A stretch of 64,000 bases of DNA, taken from contig NC_135549.1 of the NCBI RefSeq assembly GCF_964340395.1, positions 17,305,842-17,369,841 on the forward strand, written 5' to 3'. A program made the position numbers and the translations under genes. The notes below the pieces were generated by a model, which saw only the letters and a list, made by a program, of their open reading frames with translations, did no database searches and was not told the DNA's origin. This stretch comes from Glandiceps talaboti (taxonomy: Eukaryota > Hemichordata > Enteropneusta > Spengelidae). Positions 50,860 to 64,000 of the stretch are shown in pieces (the stretch's first letter is position 1; the number at the start of each line of letters is the position of its first letter).

Positions 50860-51640
50860 GGTTTCAACTGCGTTTATTGAATGGTTGCACCTGACACCCA
50901 ACAAAATGAAAACGTACTCTTTTGTGTTTTCAGTTCCTTGAGGAAACGAATGAAGTAGAAGACAAAGGACTGAGTCACAAAGTAAACCACAACTAAATAC
51001 GTGTGAGTAAACACAAGGACACGACCTTTTAACAGAGTGCCATTAGGTGGTCCTTACCAGACCCATTGTCAATAAACACCAAAACCAACATCGGTCATCT
51101 TTTAGAAGTAAATATCGTGCAGAGAAGTCATGATTTTGTAATTTAACTGTAAAATGTAAGAACCATATTCGCCCACGCACCCAACTAAAACCATAATGAT
51201 CGAAATTGCTCACTCTGGGTATCAAGGAGTGTCACCATTGAAAGTATTCTGTTGAAGTGTCGACACCGACCCACTTTTTACTAGAATTTCCCCTAAGAAG
51301 TTGGGTAAACAATGGCGTCGTAGACTCTGGGCTGTGTGCCAGATTTCGTGCTTTTAGAGTCCAAAGTTAATTACTATTCACATTCTTTTTTTACCCACCA
51401 AGTGTTCCATTTCCTTTCTCTCTTTATTACTCAAGTTGAAAACATTCGTCATGATTGCGTTTTACTTTTGTATATATATATAGACAAACAAATTGCAGAC
51501 GTCATCATACCTCAGACCACTATTTCTGTATCATACTGAATGACTCAAAAGTACTCCAAATGTTTTACAAATGTAATATTTCCCGTCGGGTATTTATGTC
51601 TTGTACAAAATGGAAAGTAGAATATTGGTTTTGAAAACGT
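50860..51640. other. gene-free stretch
   Basis: Nothing recognised. Confidence 0.5.
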
Positions 51641-51650
51641 TTAGTTTCGC

Positions 51651-51769
<119 letters not shown>

Positions 51770-53155
51770 ATGAATTTATTAATCTCAGTAATTTCACATT
51801 CATTTTAATTCTAAAATAGAGTAAACGCTACGATACAAATATCACCGATACGATTTATGTAGGCAGGACGTGTCGATCTGTCAGTATATCCTCCATGATC
51901 CACGCCAGGTGTGATGATGAAACCAGATCATATCCAATGACTTCCGAAGCGGATTTCCAGACATCAAGTAAGAAAGATTTATAAGAACTTGGTCTCAGAG
52001 GTCTGTTAGAATGTGTCAGATTGCCATCTCAGTAGACACTATAAACTAACAACCGTCACAAGAAATTTTCTAAAGTATCTAGCTTGTAAAAGTGTTAAAA
52101 ATAATAGAACTGAAGTGAACGTGACAAAGTCAATCATGTCCTTGAAACTTTGTGTTATTTTTCGACCAGTTTCTGACAATTTGCCAACTAGACAGAATTG
52201 TGTAACGTCGTGTTTGAAAAAAAAAGTTTCAGGGTCAAAAGATATTTAGCATAAGAAAAGTAGGTTAAATACAAATTCTTGTGTTGTGAATGATACAACA
52301 CTACAGGCCAGTACAGGAAATTTGGACAAATGTCAAGTTTTACTCAATAGCTTTTACTACTGTTTAAATGCTAAAGTTTAAACGGAGAATGTCTAACACC
52401 CCCCCACACACACACACATATACACACATACATACATACATACATACATACATACATACACACATACATATCCCCCCTCAACATACAGATATCTTTCAGA
52501 AGAAAAAGAGTGGTTGATTGGTGGCAATGTGCTGGGCTTGCAGTGCAGACTTTGAATGATGTGTGAATTCGGCCTTTCTCTTGTTTACATAAATTGCATG
52601 ATTTTGCAGCCATGGTTTCTTCTATATCATAGTTTTTATATCATGTACAAATAAAAACATTATGTGTACATAACATTGGATATTTTAATCCAGTACATTC
52701 TCTTCGTTAATCCAGAGTTTTATATTATGAGTAGATCATGATCTGTCGTGATACTTCAAGGTCAGCTCTATTGAAACAGTAGAACTCTTATAAGTAGAAT
52801 TCTGAATAATACAACTGACGCTTTGAGGAAAACTTTTCCTTTCCCATCTTTCACTTGCAGTATACACCATATGGATAATTTTTACCTAACAGTTCGTGGA
52901 ATTATTATAAACAACTGACAAACTCTTAGAGGAAAACACTCTGAGGGAAAACATCCATGGATGTAACTTCTACGTATTGGAACCAGGATATACTACTATA
53001 TCCGGCCACATCGTATCCTTTTCCTGGAAGGGTTGACAAACAGGTGTAACACGTTAAAATGGGAAGACCGCATAGAGAATGCTATATGTTTATCATTACA
53101 ATATTACAGTTTGGTCTTAGTAACCATGACAATGACAGCGGCATTAATACCTACC
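51770..53155. other. gene-free stretch
   Basis: No gene seen. Small CA/CATA tract at 52401-52466. Confidence 0.5.
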
Positions 53156-53160
53156 CGTAT

Positions 53161-53205
53161 CCGTGGAAGTATCACCCACACGTGCGGGTGATAATACTTC
53201 CATGG
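53161..53205. repeat. 45-bp near-palindrome with TGGAAGTAT ends
   Basis: CCGTGGAAGTATCACCC pairs with GGGTGATAATACTTCCATGG around ACACGTGC. Outer bases resemble the CATGGAAGTA palindromes at 13554 and 14006. No flanking duplication seen. Confidence 0.55.
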
Positions 53206-53764
53206 TGACACTGTGTAAGCTACTTGTATATTTTACGTTGTTAAGATACATTTCGTAGAATATTAGGATGATAACTGTTATGATAATACATAAATGAAGA
53301 GTATTGCATACGTGTAAAGTTATCGACGTTTGACTCTTACAAAACTGAAATATAAGAGATATTCAAGACAGTTGACGTGGTCTTTATTACTATCTCCGTC
53401 CAGCCATTACGGCTCTGTATGTTAGGATAGCTTGCGGCAGTAGGATGAGTCTCTGGCGTAATATAAACGTCTATTTTTATTTTATTAGTTCTCTCCACTT
53501 TTTATTTCCCTTTTTTACCGATTTCCTGCCCTTTGTTTTTCGTTTTTACTCTTGTCAGTATATAATAGATTACGTGTATATTTTATAGCTCCACCGACAC
53601 TTATTTTTTTGTCTCTAATTTACAAAATTTACACTCTGCTGTATTTCTTTCCTCCAGATTCCCTATGATCTAGGAAGGTCTTCTGTTATAAAATCTCAAA
53701 CGTCGAATGATTTTTATTTAAAATTAACGTGACCCAAATGAGCCCCGACTGAAAGACGCAGTCA

Positions 53765-53898
53765 TGTTTCCGCTTATGTAATCTTAAGCTTCAACCCAAG
53801 TAACTTTGGAACTTGGGTTACTGCGACTGTGTAACAGTAAACAACGTCGTTCTCGAGTCTATAGCTACAGGTAGGCTACTATTACATAAGCGGAAACA
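53765..53898. mobile_element. MITE-like element, 134 bp, 18-bp perfect terminal inverted repeats
   Basis: Ends TGTTTCCGCTTATGTAAT and its exact complement. Inside is a second hairpin, AACCCAAGT/ACTTGGGTT (53793-53801, 53811-53819). No coding capacity; target duplication not resolved (GTCA and GTTA flank it). Confidence 0.65.
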
Positions 53899-53899
53899 G

Positions 53900-55480
53900 T
53901 TACTGGATCTTTTTCTCTATATGTAAGTCTGACTCTAGTGACTTGCATTTTATCAAACTAATAATGGTCGTACGTATGAAACAACGGAACTAAAAAAATA
54001 AAGCGAAAGGAAAGGATGTGAAGGCATTTTTCTGTTTAAATAAATGTTGTGTAGGTAGACAAAGTCACCCGGCAAGGGCGGCAAGACTTGCACAGTTTAA
54101 AAGTATTTAGTGAAACTTATATCTTAGATAACCTTTCTCCTTGTAGCATATTTGAATTGGAACAAGATGTATTTGCCTTTTTTGCGATTTTGAAATTCCT
54201 ACTTCTGGCTGTGACTTTGAATGTTTCATGTAGGAATTGGATTGTACTTTAATTCATTTTTGTTTATGTAAACTTTCAGGCAGTGAGTACCAAAGCTTGG
54301 AATCTTGGAATCCGTGTCATCTTTAACATGGCGTGGGAGTTGTGTTGAAGTGGGCGATGTGGTGTCGACAGAGAGTCACATGTTGAAGTTTTAGGGCTGA
54401 GCTATAAATATACACAGCATTGTTGATTTTGAGTCTAACTTGAGTGTTGACTTTACATGTAAGTCTATGTGGGTTTACTTTCCGGTAGTAAATATCTGGA
54501 TAGTTCACTCTAGTCTGGTTTCGTGTCCTTAACATTTTACTGTTCTATAGTTTTTTGTTAGGGGTCGAGTTTTATGTGATTTGAACTTTCCGGTAGTAAA
54601 TATCTCAGCCGGCCTGGAATCCATGCTATCCGCCGCACTGGGCGAAGCAGAAAATGGGTAATGGTCCGTAACGAAGCCAAAATTGTTGTAAGACACGAAA
54701 TCCTGGCTGTAGCTGTTGCGTTACAGCTAGCAATTGTGATGGTGACAGATTATATATCTGATCTATGTTCTCCAGTCCAGTCTAGTAGAGTTTGGATCGG
54801 ATGATGGAACCTCCCCCCCCCCCCTGCACATAAAACTACATTTACACTTTCTAATCATCAGAGGAACGCTTTCCACTATACAGCTTGTAAGCGGTAATAA
54901 AATACAAAGATGTGACACGGAGAGGTAAAATATGATGGTAATATAATGTCCCCTTCACCCCTCTCTCTAATCTAACTACCGTTTGGTCTCCTCGCTTTGC
55001 GTTATATTTTATCACGACAAGTGTATATTTCCGATGAATACTTAAACATTATCACACTCTCACTTTCCTAGGCCTAGTCTATGGTGGCATTTTTGTGACG
55101 CTGATTATTTTGTGTGTTGATGTAATGACATGCCTGTGGAAGTGTGTTCTCAGTTGTTATCTTAGCACTGTGTTATATGGACAGAATAAGCCACCAACGA
55201 TGTATTTATGTTTGATATAATCGATGGTGTTTTATACTCTGTATAAACCAAGTGAATTGACCAAGTGTTTTATATAGCACGTTGCTGACAGACAGGTACT
55301 GTTCTATTGGGATGCTCAATTGGACTTCCACCAAAGATAAAGTATGTGTATAATACAGTATATACAAGTTTATGTGCCCGTAAAAAACAACGCCCCCTAT
55401 CGTTATCGTTACTTTCAACGCACCTTCCAGGGCGAAGACCGATGATCACTGATATCAATTTTCATGACTTACAGGAGTAT
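53900..55480. other. gene-free stretch with a local 21-bp repeat
   Basis: No gene seen. The phrase ACTTTCCGGTAGTAAATATC (plus T) is exactly repeated at 54477-54497 and 54585-54605. A run of 12 C lies at 54813-54824. Confidence 0.5.
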
Positions 55481-55486
55481 CATAAA

Positions 55487-55658
55487 TACAAACAAACAAA
55501 CAAACAAACAAACAAACAAACAAACAAAACAGACAACCCCTCCCCTCCCAAAAAGGAAAAAAAAGCAAACTAAAAACAAACACACAAACGAACTCTTACT
55601 TTATCACAACTCGATATATTAACTAACGAACTATTACTTTATCACAATTCTACAATGT

Positions 55659-55695
<37 letters not shown>

Positions 55696-55726
55696 CTCTA
55701 TTACTTTATCACAACTCGATATATTG
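55487..55726. repeat. AAAC tract, AACT tract and a 28-bp phrase in three copies
   Basis: An AAAC tract at 55487-55528 and an AACT tract at 55656-55697. Around the latter, a phrase close to TATTACTTTATCACAACTCG followed by ATATATT occurs three times (near 55590, 55630, 55699). Confidence 0.9.
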
Positions 55727-56037
55727 GAATAGATATGCTAAAAGTAATTATAGTAACCGTATTTTGGAATAAATAAAATTCTATATCAAACTCTGTTGAA
55801 CATGATAGGTAACATTCGTATGACTATCCTTGTACAAATACCATCGAATGACTTTTTACAGAAAGTTTGTCCTCAGAATCACATGATAATTACAGTCAAT
55901 GATTACTGTCAATATGCATATCAACGTGTATCATCTTTTGCCATTTGGTCAACATTATTTCACACACACACACACACACACACAGAACAGACACACAAAT
56001 TTCTGGTATTACTGTACTAACCCATGAAATGATGACA

Positions 56038-56164
<127 letters not shown>

Positions 56165-58320
56165 ACTGGGAGACTAGCCAATGGTTTCCAGCAGGACGTA
56201 TACACAATAAAGTTTGGCTACACTGTAGTTAAAGACCTGGGTTGGTTTAGGATTATCACTTTGATATGAACAATAGTTATCTGGAAGAAATGTAGCAATA
56301 GTTGATCCAGAACAACAGGATGATTCTATTAAAGTCTAATAGCTTAACTGATAAGATAACACTAATGAGGGGACATTTCCGCTTGACATCAAAGTTGCAC
56401 ATCTTCTCTCAAAATATCCCTTCCAATAGTTCTATATTGGACTGTAGTTATCAAATTTGTGTAGGAAAGCACATATCTATAATTGCATAGCCCTGATTAC
56501 GGTTATCACATTTCTATCAGAACACACCTATCTATAATTGTAAACCTTTGTAGTTTCAACTCTATACAGAGTTACTCTGTTACCCAGACATCGTGATAAC
56601 TCTGGCATGGTTGTGATGCAGACTTTATCAATGGGGGCAGGAATACTTTTAAATAGACTTAGGGGGGATTGATTACAATTAGTCCTTAAACTAGGGAGAC
56701 TGATTACAATTTCTGTGCAAAACAAAATAGCATTGCTACTAAGTATGCAAGGCATGGAAAATATCTGTCAACGCAAATCAAATGTTACAACTAAAGTGGT
56801 CATTTCCGCTTGGTATCAAAGATCACACACAAACAGATACACAGTTTGCAGTGATGGGATTTAGTAACAAATAAACCAATGTGTAGTAACATGGACAAAA
56901 TTGGGCTACTATAACTGGATACTTCTCATGGTCTGAAGAAAAACCCCAAAATGACTACATTTCACAAACTTTCATTTCGAAAATATTTATTGGTTGAAAA
57001 AACAAAACTTTCAAAATCAACTGAAATTTAGCTGACAATCACCTAGACAAAATTGTTCATATGATGGTATTCAGTAATTATTAGTCTTACATGAATGTTG
57101 ACAATTTGTGTCTCTAAGTAATCAAACTCTACAGGATATAATGTGTATAGCATGTGTAGTCAAGACAATATGGCAATTTGGCATGTTTCCATTTTTACAT
57201 ATTGATTGCGATTTACTTCCTTTACTTTACTTGGAAGTCTATATTTATGCGAAATATAAACAGTTAATAATATCATTCAAACGGTTTGTTACAACATATT
57301 TGACGAAACTGACGCACTGATAAATTTATATGAAATGTACATACTGGAAACATGGACACTTTTGCTCAAGACTTATTTTCACTTATTTTGCTGGAAAACA
57401 AAAACATGAAAAAAAGTATTGGCTATAACACCTTTTGTATATAAACACAGTGTACTAGGTTTAGAGAATTTGTAAACATTAATCTTTGGGAACTACTTGA
57501 ATACTACAAAATTGCTAACTTAGATTTGAAGTGATTAGATACACATATGTACAATGTGGTAAAAATCATTTTATCACAAAAAAAGCCAGCCCAGACAATT
57601 GTCATGGCCTTACTACCTCAAGATGGTTTCGATATAATGAGACCACAATATGTCTAGGCTAAACAAGCTGGTACCTGTATAAAAATCATTCCTAAGTCAC
57701 CTTGAAAAATGCCTGTCATTTGATCTCATTTGCTGTGTGCAATACATATTTGCTGGCAGAATTGAATGAACATAGTACATATGAAATGTGATCCAGATTA
57801 TGAGGAAGAGAGAGGACAGTATTAGACACACAAACACCATTAAGTATTCAAAATAAAGTATAGAAGTTAAACCATCACCACAGACATCAATACACATATC
57901 ACTCATCATTCACGCATTCAATAAACCATTTAAAATGGTAGAAGGTATATTTACAAAAAAAAACCAGATAGGATTTCTAATAGTATCAAAACAACACTAT
58001 ATGTATATATTTTTTGCTGAAGATTAAAAACTTCACAGCTGCTAGATACAAGACTTTGATGAATATTTGTGGTTTGTATTTACTCATACAAAAAGATGAC
58101 ATTTCTTTTTTGTGATAAAATTTTCTTAAAGGGGATGGGAAATAAGTATACTTAGGCTCAGTCATGGTATTCAAGCTATCAAAACAGATAACTTGTTGAG
58201 ATAGTAAAACTGCAATAAGCTGTAGGCTAAGATATGCCATGCATTAGAAGATTAGAAGAGTTAGAGTAAGTAGACAGTAAGTACACCGCACTGTGTTACA
58301 CATGTATATGTAGTTTTAAG
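56165..58320. other. gene-free stretch
   Basis: No gene recognised. Local repeats only: CATTTCCGCTTG.YATCAAAG occurs at about 56373 and 56801, and a phrase ending ACCTATCTATAATTG or ACATATCTATAATTG occurs twice near 56470-56540. Confidence 0.5.
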
Positions 58321-58327
58321 ACGGTTA

Positions 58328-58427
58328 GTCTGGACGTCAACGTAGTATCGAATCATCGTAAAGACGGTAGAGATCTTCAGATTTAAACCCCAATGGATAG
58401 TGTCTAGACTAGTACATGGTACATATA
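58328..58427 (+). repeat. tRNA-like repeat, relative of the 22471 copy
   Basis: GTCTGGACGTC at the left, GATCTTCAG then TTTAAACCCC (B-box-like) and GTGTCTAGAC at the right, the same order as at 22471. The A-box side is poorly conserved. Confidence 0.45.
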
Positions 58428-58668
58428 ATCACACTTAACCCAAAGCCTTGTCAGTTGTTTTACTATCTCAGGGTATTTAAACCACATTGAGATAGGAAGA
58501 CCATGAGATGTCTCTAGGCCAACTCGCATAAGTCAGCGTGAACATACTGTCTGGGACAGTGTAACATTAAAAACACTGTCTAGCTAGGCTGCTATGTCAT
58601 CCTATGCTCTTAACAGTACTATGGGTTTACACAATGTAACAAACTAAGCATAGAACCACCCATTTGAT

Positions 58669-59319
58669 GTTAGTGTTCACTGGCTCTGTTTGATACAACC
58701 ATACAGAAACCAATAAGAAACTACACATTCTGTACTTTAAAGTGGCCATATGGACGAGGATTCCATATTTATTTTGGGATTTTTATTTTATAAGACAATT
58801 TTACCATGGCTTCCTACTTGACAAATCAATGTGAAACAACATTGAAACAGTCTGTGTTTGTAACTCTATACATTGAAAAAAGCTAAAAAATGTGTAAAAA
58901 ATTTGTTATTGTACGTACAATAACAAACATTTTACACATTTATTAAATTTTTTACAATTTATTGAGTTACAAACAAGGACTTGGTATATGTCGTTTCATA
59001 TTGATTTGTCAAGTAGGATGTCATGATAAAATTGTCTTATAAATTAATAATCCAAAATAAATTCCCAATCCTCATCCATATGGCCACTTTAAGATAGCAA
59101 GATTGCAAATTCTTGCTGCATGTAGTCTGAATGAAATAAACAATTTAAATGTACTGTAACTAGACGTAGACATGTGAATGCCAAAAGTTTGACGTCTGAA
59201 TTTGATGTCTGCATTGTGGCATGTTAGTTTCATTACGACGAAATGTTGCAATCTTGCTATATTAAAGTTTCTTATTGGTTTCTGCACGGTTCTATCAAAC
59301 AGAGCCAGTGAACACTAAC
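58669..59319. mobile_element. fold-back element, copy C, 651 bp, full length with nested insert
   Basis: Nearly the whole element is one imperfect palindrome. Outer arms GTTAGTGTTCACTGGCTCTG... pair for about 54 bases; middle arms (AAAGTGGCCATATGGACGAGG against its complement near 59075) and inner arms (TTTGTAACTC/GAGTTACAAA) pair too. The centre, 58902-58927, is a perfect 26-bp palindrome with half-site TTTGTTATTGTAC. The right arm has an extra 165 bp (59095-59259) that itself starts TAGCAAGATTGCAA and ends with the complement. It has no coding capacity and lies 60 bases beyond the POC1 poly(A) signal. Confidence 0.8.
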
Positions 59320-59378
59320 CTGAAACGGGCAGTATGGGTGTACTTGTAGTAGTTATTACAAGATCACAATGTAAAACC

Positions 59379-59384
59379 TTTATT
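59379..59384 (-). terminator. POC1: poly(A) signal of POC1
   Basis: AATAAA on the minus strand, 97 bases after the POC1 stop codon. Confidence 0.7.
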
Positions 59385-59480
59385 CAATCCACTATCTGAC
59401 TTTCAAATACTCAACTATAAGAGCATAGGACTGACATACATTTTTAGAAAAAAAAAGCCACTGGTATGTTTTGAGTCACA

Positions 59481-64000
<4,520 letters not shown>

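Overview
This is nuclear DNA from an animal, most likely a slow-evolving invertebrate bilaterian. It is AT-rich, with GT-AG introns, AATAAA poly(A) signals, long CA/CATA/TC microsatellites and many miniature palindromic repeats. The phylum cannot be fixed from sequence alone. Intron positions in the alpha-tubulin and MAP-kinase-phosphatase genes look like the vertebrate ones, and RPL29, DUSP6/7 and POC1 lie together as RPL29, DUSP7 and POC1A do on human 3p21.

Layout: 0.5-5.3 kb (+), the 3' six exons of a TPR-repeat gene (nephrocystin-3/TTC41-like) with a long 3'UTR. 8.4-12.0 kb (+), a complete alpha-tubulin gene of 451 residues; its promoter carries CCAAT, CRE, two RFX-type X-boxes and a TATA box. 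12.9-19.7 kb (+), ribosomal protein eL29 (RPL29), a minimal 59-residue form, with a probable untranslated first exon, two CTCF-like sites and a 42-bp minisatellite in its introns. 19.7-35.5 kb, no gene recognised, rich in repeats. 35.6-41.0 kb (-), a complete three-exon MAP-kinase phosphatase (DUSP6/7 type, 360 residues). 41-59.4 kb, an 18-kb gene-free stretch with hairpin elements and microsatellites. 59.5-64 kb (-), the last five exons of centriolar protein POC1, running off the right edge.

Three of the five genes point to cilia or centrioles: alpha-tubulin with X-boxes, POC1, and possibly the NPHP3-like TPR protein. No operon-like organisation is expected or seen.

The most unusual content is a dense set of very small palindromic insertions. 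(a) Hairpins of about 73-113 bp begin TAG and end CTA; two of them are flanked by exact 9-bp direct repeats. (b) Palindromes of 32-35 bp with CATGGAA/TTCCATG ends are flanked by 7-bp direct repeats. (c) A fold-back family, with copies near 25.6, 27.9 and 58.7 kb, has copies sharing either a 26-bp perfect palindromic core or common outer ends. (d) One non-autonomous hAT-like element has an exact 8-bp target duplication. These are the best candidates for something undescribed.
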